The translations under genes were made by a program, and so were the position numbers. Below are positions 17,173 through 25,299 of a DNA stretch of 28,296 nt, piece by piece. The notes below the pieces were generated by a model. That model was not told the origin of the DNA and did no database searches. It saw only the letters and a list, made by a program, of their open reading frames with translations. Position 1 is the first letter of the stretch. The number at the start of each line of letters is the position of its first letter. This DNA is from an uncultured Alphaproteobacteria bacterium (GTDB lineage Bacteria > Pseudomonadota > Alphaproteobacteria > RF32 > CAG-239), in contig CAJTWX010000013.1 of NCBI GenBank assembly GCA_910580155.1, positions 1 through 28,296 on the forward strand, given 5' to 3'.

Positions 17173-18381
17173 ATGAACATTCACGAATATCAAGCAAAAA
17201 AAATTTTTAAGCAATTTGGTATTCGTGTGCCCAACGGACTGATCGCATATACTCCGAATGAGGCAAAAGATTCGGCACGGCAAATATCTGAAACAGGCCC
17301 GTGGGTTGTTAAAGCGCAAATTCAGGCCGGTTCGAGGCATATTGGTAAGTTTTCGGACAAACGAGCCGGCAGAAAAGGAGGTATTCGCCTGTCAAAAAGC
17401 CTTGATGAGGTTTATGAAAATGCAGATGAAATGCTTGAGAACCTGCTGGTAACAAACCATACCGGCGCAAAAGGACGACTTGTCAGCAGGGTTTATGTGG
17501 AAGAGTACATCAAAACTATACAGAAGGTTTATTTAGGTTTGGTAGTAGACTGGGTATCTGCCTCTGTTATGCTTTTAATCACCCCCATTACGGAAAATAA
17601 CGAAGATGATATTGTCAAGCTTGCAATTAAGTGTCCTGAAAGTATTTTGAAAATTAACTTAGGCACACAAAAAGAAATAACTGCAGCACAAGTGAAAGAG
17701 ATATCGGAATTTTTGCAGATTTCTGCTGAAACAAAAGAACTTAAATCATTTTTAAATAAAATGCTGAAAATCTTTTATCATTATGATGCTACGATGCTTG
17801 AAATTAACCCTATCGGCATCAGCAAAGACGGTATAATTTGGGCTTTGGATGCCAAGATTACTTTTGATGCTAACGCTCTTTACCGGCACACAGATATTAT
17901 TAAACTGGCCGACGAGGCGGAAATTGATGAGCGTGAACAAACGGCTTCAAAATATGGATTTCAATATAAAGAATTGGAAAGCGGCATCGGAATTATTGTT
18001 AACGGTGACGGATTGGCATTAAATATTATCAGCGAAGCAAAAAAGCAAGGAATGAATACGGCGTGTTTCTTAAACCTAAAAGGCGGTGTGGACAGAGATA
18101 AAATTGCGGCAAGTATTAAGCTGATGATGACGAATCCGAAGGTTGATGGTATTTTTATCAATATTCTCGGTGGTTTTTTGCGGTGTAATTTAATTGCCGA
18201 CGGTATTATATCAGTTGCTAATGATTTAGGGCTGAATATCCCGCTGGTTACACGATTTGAGGGAACAAATAAAAAAGAAGCAACAGATATATTACAAAAT
18301 TCTGGTTTATCCCTATTACTTGCAGAAGATACCTTCACGGGCTTAAAAATGCTCAAGGATGCAATTGAGGAGGACTTATAA
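17173..18381 (+). CDS. Succinyl-CoA synthetase beta-subunit-like protein, nucleotide loop degenerate
   Basis: The 402 residues align end to end with SucC: MNIHEYQAKKIFKQFGI start, GPWVVKAQIQAG, a tower-helix LEINP at 209-213 and LDAKI (the expected Mg-ligand Asn and Asp are kept), then INILGGFLRCNLIADGI near 329-345. Several ligand motifs are changed. The nucleotide-phosphate loop GGRGK reads GSRHI (53-57), AKELYLG reads IQKVYLG with Glu to Val, STEGG reads TPITE, GGGA reads KGGV at 303-306, and RCDL reads RCNL. The insertion after the loop is, as I recall, typical of alphaproteobacterial SucC, so this is probably an old divergent paralogue and not a random fragment. The frame is intact, starts one base after sufE and overlaps the sucD-like gene by one base. 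True SucC activity is doubtful; I leave the symbol empty. Confidence 0.85.
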   Translation: MNIHEYQAKKIFKQFGIRVPNGLIAYTPNEAKDSARQISETGPWVVKAQIQAGSRHIGKFSDKRAGRKGGIRLSKSLDEVYENADEMLENLLVTNHTGAKGRLVSRVYVEEYIKTIQKVYLGLVVDWVSASVMLLITPITENNEDDIVKLAIKCPESILKINLGTQKEITAAQVKEISEFLQISAETKELKSFLNKMLKIFYHYDATMLEINPIGISKDGIIWALDAKITFDANALYRHTDIIKLADEAEIDEREQTASKYGFQYKELESGIGIIVNGDGLALNIISEAKKQGMNTACFLNLKGGVDRDKIAASIKLMMTNPKVDGIFINILGGFLRCNLIADGIISVANDLGLNIPLVTRFEGTNKKEATDILQNSGLSLLLAEDTFTGLKMLKDAIEEDL

Positions 18382-19247
18382 TGGCAGTTTTAGTTAATAA
18401 AAAAACTAAAATAATGGTACAGGGCATTACCGGTACGCAAGCCTCTTTCCATATTCAGCGCGCTATCAACTACGGTACACGGATTGTTGCAGGTGTTGTG
18501 CCTAATAAAACCGAAGATATGCATTTGGGCGTCCCCGTTTTCAGTACCGTTCGCGAAGCTAAAGAAAAAACCGGAGCAGAAGCTTCTATTGTCTTTGTGC
18601 CGGCAAAGTTTGCAAAATCTGCTATTTTGGAGGCAATCAGAGCGGATTTAAAGCTGGTTGTCGTTATTACATCCGGCATACCGGTCAATGATATGATTGA
18701 GATTCGGCAAGAACTCGAAAAATCGCAGACAATTCTCATCGGCCCCAACACTCCAGGGGTGATTACACCTCAAGAAGCTTATATGGGAATTTTCCCTGAT
18801 AATATTCACCAAACAGGTGATATCGGTATTATTTCCCGCTCATCGACCTTAACTTACGAAGTTATTTTAGAAATTAACAAAACCGGACTTGGTGAATCAA
18901 CAGTTATCGGGCTTGGTGACGATTTTATTATCGGAACCGGATTTTTCAGAATTATCAAAGAATTTAATGAAGATAAAAAGACCAAAGCTATCGTTCTTAT
19001 CGGCGGGATTGGCGGTAACTATGAAATTGAGGCCGCGCGCCTTTATCAAACACTAAAAAAGAAAAAGCCTGTTATTGTATTATTAACAGAAGATATTATG
19101 CCCCTGTCTGGCGATAACGGGCTTGCACCTGAAATTCTCTGCCACGGCATTACAACGGCAGCAGAAAAAAAGAAACAATTGGAAGCTGCCGGAATGATTG
19201 TGGCTGATAGTATTTTTGACCTTAAAAACGAACTTTTGAAACTATGA
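18381..19247 (+). CDS. Succinyl-CoA synthetase alpha-subunit-like protein lacking the catalytic histidine
   Basis: The 288 residues align along their whole length with SucD: VQGITGTQASFHIQRAINYG, VFVPAKFAKSAILEAI, IGPNTPGVITP and SRSSTLTYEV. The canonical GHAGA phosphohistidine motif aligns without gaps to GLAPE (247-251), so His is replaced by Leu248. The downstream TAAEKKKQLEAAG keeps the register. The partner motif GEIGG reads GGIGG (208-212), losing the Glu that contacts the phosphohistidine. Other changes are GKGG to NKTE at the CoA end, GPNCPG to GPNTPG, SRSG to SRSS and GIGGDP to GLGDDF. The only nearby His is 255, seven residues further on. GAGGAGG precedes the start, and the last 4 bases overlap comF. 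The standard succinyl-CoA synthetase reaction seems impossible; a CoA-binding or structural role is open. Confidence 0.85.
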   Translation: MAVLVNKKTKIMVQGITGTQASFHIQRAINYGTRIVAGVVPNKTEDMHLGVPVFSTVREAKEKTGAEASIVFVPAKFAKSAILEAIRADLKLVVVITSGIPVNDMIEIRQELEKSQTILIGPNTPGVITPQEAYMGIFPDNIHQTGDIGIISRSSTLTYEVILEINKTGLGESTVIGLGDDFIIGTGFFRIIKEFNEDKKTKAIVLIGGIGGNYEIEAARLYQTLKKKKPVIVLLTEDIMPLSGDNGLAPEILCHGITTAAEKKKQLEAAGMIVADSIFDLKNELLKL

Positions 19248-19960
19248 TAAAATGGCTCAAAACTTTTATTGATATTATTTTGCCACCGCGTTGTTTGTTA
19301 TGCGGAAAAGTTATCCATTCTGACAACACATTGTGTGGTGAATGCTTTTCGAAAATCAACTTTATCAGCAAGCCTTATTGCAAACATTGCGGCTTACCGC
19401 TGATTGATAATACGCAAAACGAACTAGGCTGTATGTCTTGCTTATCTGACAAAAATCACTTCAGGCTTTGCCGCTCCGCTATTAAATATGATAACTTTTC
19501 AAAAAAAATAATTTTAGATTTTAAGTTTTCCGACCGGCTGGAAAATAAAAAGTTGCTATCCCGCTGGCTGTTCATCGCGGGAGAAGATATCTTCAAACAA
19601 GGAATTGACGTTATTATTCCAGTTCCACTGCATTATGCACGGTTATTCAAACGCAAATATAACCAATCTGCGGTTTTGGCGGAAGGACTTTCAAAACTTT
19701 GTAATATTCCTGCGGACTTCTCATCTTTAAAAAAGATTAAACATACTACTCCGCAAATTCTGTGTAGCGGAAAGCAACGAACACAAAATGTAAAAAATGC
19801 TTTTCAAGTTGTTGCACCGGAACACCTTAAAGGAAAGCGTATTGTTTTGATTGATGATGTTTATACAACCGGTTCCACTTTGAATGAATGTGCAAAAGCC
19901 TTGAAAAAAGCCGGTGCAAAATCTGTTGATGCATTAACAATCGCAAGAGTTTGTTCATAA
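19244..19960 (+). CDS. comF: ComF family phosphoribosyltransferase-like protein
   Basis: ComF proteins combine an N-terminal zinc finger with a phosphoribosyltransferase-like domain and are linked to DNA uptake in competent bacteria. Many other bacteria keep them with unclear function. The 238-residue product has the Cys pairs of the finger at 17/20, 31/34, 46/49 and 63/66. VIIPVPLHYARLFKRKYNQS lies near 123-142, and the PRPP-binding loop LIDDVYTTGST is at 202-212. The start overlaps the sucD-like stop in an ATGA, so the two are coupled. dprA elsewhere in the window is the other competence-associated gene; no com pilus genes are visible. Confidence 0.93.
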   Translation: MIKWLKTFIDIILPPRCLLCGKVIHSDNTLCGECFSKINFISKPYCKHCGLPLIDNTQNELGCMSCLSDKNHFRLCRSAIKYDNFSKKIILDFKFSDRLENKKLLSRWLFIAGEDIFKQGIDVIIPVPLHYARLFKRKYNQSAVLAEGLSKLCNIPADFSSLKKIKHTTPQILCSGKQRTQNVKNAFQVVAPEHLKGKRIVLIDDVYTTGSTLNECAKALKKAGAKSVDALTIARVCS

Positions 19961-19961
19961 A

Positions 19962-19985
19962 AAAAGCTCTTATAAAAGAGCTTTT
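19962..19985. terminator. Shared terminator between comF and the 76-aa gene
   Basis: A perfect 10-bp inverted repeat AAAAGCTCTT/AAGAGCTTTT encloses a 4-base loop. It lies between convergent gene ends with T-rich sequence on one side and A-rich on the other, so it can act in both directions. Confidence 0.7.
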
Positions 19986-19989
19986 GCTT

Positions 19990-20220
19990 TTATTTATGCA
20001 ATGATAACAATTTTGAGTATTTTTGCAAAATACATTCGGCAACGCCGGCTAATTCGCTTGCTTCATTTTGATTAAACTTATATTCATTTGCCAGCATATC
20101 GGAAGTCAACTCGAAAACTTCACCGGTGTAATCCCGTACATAGTTTTTCTTTGCTTTTGTTTCGACTATACTTTGGCGAACCATATCTGTTACATCATTA
20201 AATTTATCTGATTGTACCAT
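19990..20220 (-). CDS. Hypothetical 76-residue protein downstream of tolC
   Basis: I do not recognise this protein. It is small, soluble, charged and mostly helical (MVQSDKFNDVTDMVRQSIVE start, SELAGVAECILQKYSKLL end), with one Cys and no signal peptide or membrane segment. AAGGAT precedes the ATG, which lies 10 bases after the tolC stop, so it should be translated from the tolC message. In other Alphaproteobacteria the gene after tolC is often popZ (DUF2497), but I see no PopZ C-terminal motif here. Confidence 0.75.
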   Translation of the reverse strand: MVQSDKFNDVTDMVRQSIVETKAKKNYVRDYTGEVFELTSDMLANEYKFNQNEASELAGVAECILQKYSKLLSLHK

Positions 20221-20230
20221 TTTTTATCCT

Positions 20231-21592
20231 TTAGTTTTTATCAATACTTGTTGACAGCCATTTGCCCGATGTTTCTTCATATTTAGCATTTGCATCATAT
20301 AAATCAACATTTAAATTCAAGTCTTTAGCAGTAAGTTTGCCCATAGTCAAAAGAAGGCTTAAACCGGAAACATAGTAATCGTGGCGAGTAGTTACTTCTT
20401 CCACTTCAGAATTGAGCAGATACTGATATTGATTTAGTACATCAAGCACTGTTCTGTTACCTAATGCCTCTTCTTCGCGTACGCCGTTTAATGCTACCTG
20501 ATAAGCCTTAATCTGTGCTTTTACAGATTTTATCTTTGCTTTGTTTGCGCTTAAATATTCCCAATAGCTTGTAATATCAGAATACAGCATATCCTGCGTA
20601 TTTTGCAATTCTTCCTGTGCCTGCCAGCGATAATGTTTGCTCTGCCTGATTTTAGCACGGCTTGAACCGGCGTTATAAATCGGCATACTAAAATTTACAC
20701 CTAGCTCAACAGCATCATTGGTCGGATTTTTATCATATGCCCAATTTTGGCTTTTAATGCGTCCGGCCTGCGCGTAGGCATTGACAGACGGAAGCAAATC
20801 ACCTTCATTGGTTTTAACATCATATTTTTTTGCCTTCAAATTATGACGAGCCGCCTGCAGGGAATAACTGTGCATTTCTGCATACTCGGTTGCATCTTTT
20901 AAACTCGCGGGAAACAGTTTTTCGATTTCCTTCGGATCAATAATATTTTTCGGCTCATCACCGATAACCTGCTTATATGCAGCCTTTGATGCTTCTAGAT
21001 TGCCCTCGGCAGAAATACGCTGCGACTGAGCTGAAGCATAACTTGCTTCCGCCTGCGAAACGTCTGTTGTTGTGACTTCACCAACATTAAAACGCTCTTT
21101 TGTTTCATCCAATTCTTTTTTTAACAGTTTTTCATTATTCTTTTGTAGTTTTACGATTGCTTCGTCACGTAATACGTCAAGATATGCAACTGCAGCCTCA
21201 AGCAGAACATTTTGTTCGGCCGCCATTAAAGCGGCAAAAGACGCTTTGCGGTAACTTTTTGCCGAACTCACTGAGTTGAGGGTTTTAAAACCACTAAACA
21301 CCGGTTGACTAATGGTTGCCGTTAAAGAACGATTATATCCGTCAATCGGTTTTATCGGTGCATTTGTATTGATTTTGGAATCTGTATATCCGCCTTCAAC
21401 ACTTAAAGTCGGGCGAAAGCCGGATTTTGCAAGAGCAACATTTTCATCCACAGCCTGCGCACTGGCTCGTGCTGCTTTTAGCGCGGGATTGTAGTCATAT
21501 GCTTTGGCCAATGCTGTCTTTAATGTGTCCGCATTTGCGGTTATGGCGGTTGAAACACTCATCATCAGCGCCAGAATAACTTGTTTTTTCAT
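20231..21592 (-). CDS. tolC: TolC-family outer membrane efflux channel
   Basis: TolC proteins form trimeric channels through outer membrane and periplasm for type I secretion and RND/ABC efflux. The 453-residue product has a signal peptide (cleavage near ANA at 19-21) and then the two repeated outer-membrane-efflux domains. LKTALAKAYDYNPALKAARA opens the first and TEYAEMHSYSLQAARHNLKA opens the second near 215. The YDA-type NAGSSRAKIRQSK region and GNRTVLDVLNQYQYLLNSEV near 380-400 are typical. No inner-membrane pump or membrane-fusion gene is adjacent, so the partner is unknown. It is followed by a 76-aa orphan gene and is divergent from glgP. Confidence 0.93.
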   Translation of the reverse strand: MKKQVILALMMSVSTAITANADTLKTALAKAYDYNPALKAARASAQAVDENVALAKSGFRPTLSVEGGYTDSKINTNAPIKPIDGYNRSLTATISQPVFSGFKTLNSVSSAKSYRKASFAALMAAEQNVLLEAAVAYLDVLRDEAIVKLQKNNEKLLKKELDETKERFNVGEVTTTDVSQAEASYASAQSQRISAEGNLEASKAAYKQVIGDEPKNIIDPKEIEKLFPASLKDATEYAEMHSYSLQAARHNLKAKKYDVKTNEGDLLPSVNAYAQAGRIKSQNWAYDKNPTNDAVELGVNFSMPIYNAGSSRAKIRQSKHYRWQAQEELQNTQDMLYSDITSYWEYLSANKAKIKSVKAQIKAYQVALNGVREEEALGNRTVLDVLNQYQYLLNSEVEEVTTRHDYYVSGLSLLLTMGKLTAKDLNLNVDLYDANAKYEETSGKWLSTSIDKN

Positions 21593-21635
21593 TCTCTCTG
21601 TTCCTTAATATTTAATAGTCCTTTTGGCTCTTTTT

Positions 21636-21662
21636 AGCATATAATTGTTAAAAAAATGCCAA
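21636..21662 (-). promoter_or_regulatory. Possible promoter of tolC
   Basis: On the minus strand TTGGCA (complement of 21657-21662) and TATGCT (complement of 21636-21641) are 15 bases apart, about 45 bases before the tolC ATG. Both hexamers are fair matches and the spacing is short. Confidence 0.3.
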
Positions 21663-21770
21663 TCCTTGTTTTTATTTTCTAAAATAATCTTATATTATTA
21701 ACTAAAATTCAAACTATTTCACTATAGTTTTGTGAATAGTAAAGTATGTTTAATTTTGGGAGATTGTGTT

Positions 21771-24278
21771 TTGAAAAAAGCAAAATTAGAAATCAGCGAT
21801 GAAATGAAAAAAGCCCGATTGAAGCTTTCAATTGAGCATTATATTAAATATTTCATCGGCAAACGAGCCTGTGAATTAACGAAGGAAGAAGCATTATATG
21901 CCATTTCTCTGGCTGTCAGGGAATTTGCGATGGATGAAATGTATAGCACTATCGCCCGTTATAATGAAAAATCTGCCAAACGCATTTATTATCTTTCGAT
22001 TGAATATCTTATCGGGCGTTCATTAGAAAACAATTTGCATAATCTCGGGTTATATGACTTATTAAAAGACATTAAGCTTGATGACTTTCCGGATTTTTCA
22101 ATTGAAGAAATTTTTGATACCGAATATGATCCGGCACTCGGCAACGGCGGCTTAGGACGGCTGGCTGCGTGCTATCTTGACTCGATGGCGTCTTTGGGAC
22201 TTCCGGGGTTTGGATACGGCATTAACTATCAATTTGGGTTATTTAAACAAAAATTTGAAAACGGCTGGCAGGTTGAACAGGCTGATGACTGGTTTTCGGA
22301 CTTTTCGCCGTGGGAATTGGCTCGTCCGGACAGACAAGTTACCATTCCTATGTTTGGCAATGTGGAAACATATAAAGACGCCAGCGGCAAAGACACTTAT
22401 GTTTGGGCGAATACGCATACGCTTTACGGTGTGCCATACGATTTCCCGATTGTCGGATATGCAGGAAAGTCTGTTAACTATCTGCGTTTATTCTCTGCTA
22501 AAACTGATGACGAGTTTGACATCGATATCTTTAACAAAGGCGGATACATTGAGGCAGTTGAAGATAAAATCAAAACCGAATCGATTTCCAAAGTGCTGTA
22601 CCCGTCTGACGCGATGGAATCGGGAAAGGCTTTGCGTTTGTCACAACAATACTTCTTTGTTTCCTGCGCAATTCAAGATATTTTCAGAAGATTTTTGGAA
22701 AAAAGCAATGACTTTGACAAACTGCCTGACCAAGTTTGCATTCAACTGAATGATACGCATCCGGCGCTTGCCATTGTTGAGATGATGCGGTTGTTGGTTG
22801 ATGTTTACGGACAGGAATGGGAATCGGCTTGGAATATTGTGACCAAAGTCTTTGCTTACACCAACCATACTTTGCTTCCGGAAGCTTTGGAAACGTGGCC
22901 GGCAAAATATTTTGCGCATATGCTGCCGCGGCACTTGCAGATTATTTATGAAATCAACCGACGCTTTGTTGAATTTGCTAAGACCAAATTTGGCGAAAAC
23001 AGTGAAAAACTTTCGAAAGTATCCATTGTTTCCGGTGATGGCGATAATCAGATTATCCGTATGGCGAATCTGTCGATTGTCGGTTCATTCTCAGTTAACG
23101 GCGTAGCAAAAATTCACTCCGAGTTGATTAAGACTTCATTAGTTCCTGAATTTTATGAACTGTGGCCGGAGAAATTTACCAACATCACAAACGGTATTAC
23201 GCCTAGACGTTGGTTGTTGCATGCCAATACCAATTTGGCAACACTTATTTCCGATAAAATCGGCAAAGATTGGATTGCGCACCTTGAGATGTTGAGCAGA
23301 GTTTCCGACTTTGCAACAGACACTGATTTTGTAAACAAATTTATCAAAATCAAGCAAGCCAACAAGGAGCAGTTGCGTCACGAAATCTTTAAACGCACAA
23401 ATGTTGCTGTGACAACAAACAGTATGTTTGTAGTGCAGGCGAAGCGAATCCACGAGTACAAGCGTCAGCTTATGGCAATTTTACAGGTTATTGGCGAATA
23501 TTTGGCGATTGTGCGCGATAATGTACGACCGATTTGTCCGAAAACATATATTTTTGCCGGTAAAGCTGCACCTTCTTACACGTTTGCTAAGCTTATTATC
23601 AAGCTGATTAACAATGTGGCAAATGTTGTTAACAATGATTCCCGCGTGGGTGATGCGTTGAAAGTCGTCTTTATTCCGGATTATAAAGTTTCTGTTGCAG
23701 AAGTTTTGATTCCTGCTGCGGATGTCAGTTTGCAGCTGTCTACCGCCGGTTTTGAAGCTTCAGGCACGGGCAATATGAAATTTGCCTTAAACGGAGCTTT
23801 AACGGTCGGCACATATGATGGTGCTAATATCGAAATCCGTGAAGCCGTCGGTGAGGATAACTTCTTCCTCTTCGGATTAAAAGAAAATGAGATTCAAGCA
23901 ATGCGTCCGGCATATAATCCGCGGAAATATTATGAGGAATCGGAATATATCAAACGGATTTTGAATGCAATTAACTCAAATATGTTTTGCGAAAAAGATA
24001 CACCGGCATTATTCAAGCCGATTTTTGACGAATTACTTAATCGTGATTTCTTTTTTGTTTTAGCTGATTTGGAAGCTTTCAACAATGCAATGAAAAATGC
24101 AGAGCATTCTTATCTGAACAAAAATGAATGGGCGAAAAAAGCCATCTATAATGTTGCCAATGTTGGCTACTTCTCGAGCGATCGCGCTGTTGATGAATAC
24201 GCAAGAAAGATTTGGCACGTTTGTGATGTAACAGCAGAATCTTGCGAAGAGCAAGAATTGGAAGCTAAATCGGCTTAG
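21771..24278 (+). CDS. glgP: Glycogen/alpha-glucan phosphorylase
   Basis: The enzyme releases glucose-1-phosphate from glycogen or maltodextrins. The product of about 835 residues spans the family: IYYLSIEYLIGRSLENNL, DPALGNGGLGRLAACYLDSM, PYDFPIVGY, VQLNDTHPALAIVE-like QLNDTHPALAIVEMMRLLVD, GDGDNQIIRMANLSI and NGITPRRWLLHAN. The pyridoxal-phosphate Lys is at about 670 in ASGTGNMKFALNGALTVGT. The frame opens at a GTG at 21732 with no ribosome binding site. The TTG at 21771, preceded by GGGAG, gives a better start, and an ATG at 21801 is also possible. No other glycogen genes are in the window. Confidence 0.95.
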   Translation: MKKAKLEISDEMKKARLKLSIEHYIKYFIGKRACELTKEEALYAISLAVREFAMDEMYSTIARYNEKSAKRIYYLSIEYLIGRSLENNLHNLGLYDLLKDIKLDDFPDFSIEEIFDTEYDPALGNGGLGRLAACYLDSMASLGLPGFGYGINYQFGLFKQKFENGWQVEQADDWFSDFSPWELARPDRQVTIPMFGNVETYKDASGKDTYVWANTHTLYGVPYDFPIVGYAGKSVNYLRLFSAKTDDEFDIDIFNKGGYIEAVEDKIKTESISKVLYPSDAMESGKALRLSQQYFFVSCAIQDIFRRFLEKSNDFDKLPDQVCIQLNDTHPALAIVEMMRLLVDVYGQEWESAWNIVTKVFAYTNHTLLPEALETWPAKYFAHMLPRHLQIIYEINRRFVEFAKTKFGENSEKLSKVSIVSGDGDNQIIRMANLSIVGSFSVNGVAKIHSELIKTSLVPEFYELWPEKFTNITNGITPRRWLLHANTNLATLISDKIGKDWIAHLEMLSRVSDFATDTDFVNKFIKIKQANKEQLRHEIFKRTNVAVTTNSMFVVQAKRIHEYKRQLMAILQVIGEYLAIVRDNVRPICPKTYIFAGKAAPSYTFAKLIIKLINNVANVVNNDSRVGDALKVVFIPDYKVSVAEVLIPAADVSLQLSTAGFEASGTGNMKFALNGALTVGTYDGANIEIREAVGEDNFFLFGLKENEIQAMRPAYNPRKYYEESEYIKRILNAINSNMFCEKDTPALFKPIFDELLNRDFFFVLADLEAFNNAMKNAEHSYLNKNEWAKKAIYNVANVGYFSSDRAVDEYARKIWHVCDVTAESCEEQELEAKSA

Positions 24279-24295
24279 TTTTTGATTGCTTTATT

Positions 24296-24327
24296 AAAAA
24301 GCCTGAATATTTATTCAGGCTTTTTTT
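24296..24327. terminator. Bidirectional terminator between glgP and the 285-aa gene
   Basis: An 11-bp perfect inverted repeat AAGCCTGAATA/TATTCAGGCTT with a 2-base loop is flanked by A residues on the left and seven T residues on the right. It serves both convergent genes. Confidence 0.85.
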
Positions 24328-25183
24328 AATGATAGTCCCATTCATCTTTTTGTCTTTTGCGGCGTAATGCTGTTACCACTTCATAATTTGTAGCGTGCGC
24401 CAAAGCATTTTCTGCCGCACGCGCATAGCGGGCAGCCTCTGAATGGGCTTTCGTTATTGCCGCAGTATTGGTTTCCTCTAGTTTCAACAATGATTTGGCT
24501 ATGCTGCTCCATAATTGGCTTTTTAGTTTGAATTTATCGGTACGGTTATATTTTTCTTTGGGCAAACAATCAATAATCTCCAGCGTCAATTTATACAATT
24601 CCATTTTTTCAGGACAGATTTCTATGCATTTCATTTCGTCATCTTTGGTTATTTTTTCATAGAAATGTAAAGCATAGCGTTCATAATCTTTTGTCACAGG
24701 TTGTTTGTTTTTTATGTTTTTTTGATAATGTTTTCGGCGGCTAATCACAAATAGGACATCCCGCTTATAATCTGCCAACAGATATGCCTGACGATATTCA
24801 GGAAGTTGTCGTTTAGCGATGTTTTCGATTATATCAAGCTTAAAAACGTTTTCCGGATAAATATGCCGGCGATATGTATCTATCCCCTCAAGCAAAATCC
24901 GACAATCTTGCTCAGACAGCGAGGACGGGGCTTTGGCATCTACATCAGTTGCCAGATGATAGGCTTGCAACGAATCACAAAAATTCATTGCCTGTATCAT
25001 TTCCGATATTGAGGGGCACTCTTCTGAAAATAAACTTTGTTGCGGATTATGCCGGAGATGATAAGTATAACGCTCTTTGAAAAGCAGCATTTCTTTGTTT
25101 ATTGCCTCACCGGTATATTTATCAACCTCAGCTATGGTCCGGTTGATTATGTGATAGAGCCTTGTTACACTTATGCTGTCCAT
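24326..25183 (-). CDS. Hypothetical 285-residue protein
   Basis: I do not recognise this family. It is a charged, soluble, mostly helical protein without signal peptide or membrane segments. It has a Tyr/Arg/Lys-rich middle (YRRHIYPENVFKLDIIENIA, ISRRKHYQKNIKNKQPVTKD). The Ala-rich C-terminal helix (AAITKAHSEAARYARAAENA) is followed by a basic-acidic tail. Its continuous length and its own promoter-like and terminator sequences make it a real gene. The ribosome binding site is weak (AAGG, 11 bases upstream). It is monocistronic, between glgP (convergent) and a TerB-like gene in the same orientation. Confidence 0.8.
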   Translation of the reverse strand: MDSISVTRLYHIINRTIAEVDKYTGEAINKEMLLFKERYTYHLRHNPQQSLFSEECPSISEMIQAMNFCDSLQAYHLATDVDAKAPSSLSEQDCRILLEGIDTYRRHIYPENVFKLDIIENIAKRQLPEYRQAYLLADYKRDVLFVISRRKHYQKNIKNKQPVTKDYERYALHFYEKITKDDEMKCIEICPEKMELYKLTLEIIDCLPKEKYNRTDKFKLKSQLWSSIAKSLLKLEETNTAAITKAHSEAARYARAAENALAHATNYEVVTALRRKRQKDEWDYH

Positions 25184-25195
25184 TTGCGGCGGCCT

Positions 25196-25244
25196 TATGC
25201 TGTTACCATAGTTTATGTTAGCATACGTTTTAACAAAATGTAAA
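25196..25244 (-). promoter_or_regulatory. Possible promoter with inverted repeat upstream of the 285-aa gene
   Basis: On the minus strand TTTACA (complement of 25239-25244) and TAACAT (complement of 25215-25220) are 18 bases apart. An inverted repeat TATGCT/AGCATA (25196-25201 and 25220-25225) overlaps the -10 and the transcription start, a position where a repressor could bind. Confidence 0.4.
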
Positions 25245-25249
25245 GAAAA

Positions 25250-25276
25250 ATAAAAAAGCGGCCGGAATCAGCCGCT
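25250..25276 (-). terminator. Terminator of the TerB-like gene
   Basis: On the minus strand AGCGGC and GCCGCT form a perfect 6-bp stem with an 8-base loop, followed by TTTTTTA. It lies 24 bases past the stop codon. Confidence 0.75.
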
Positions 25277-25299
25277 TCAGATTTGAAATGAAAGTTTTT

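Noticed and set aside
22177..22749. 190-codon plus-strand frame inside glgP
   Set aside because: It overlaps the coding frame of glycogen phosphorylase in another phase; Arg/Thr/Leu-rich shadow composition and no ribosome binding site.
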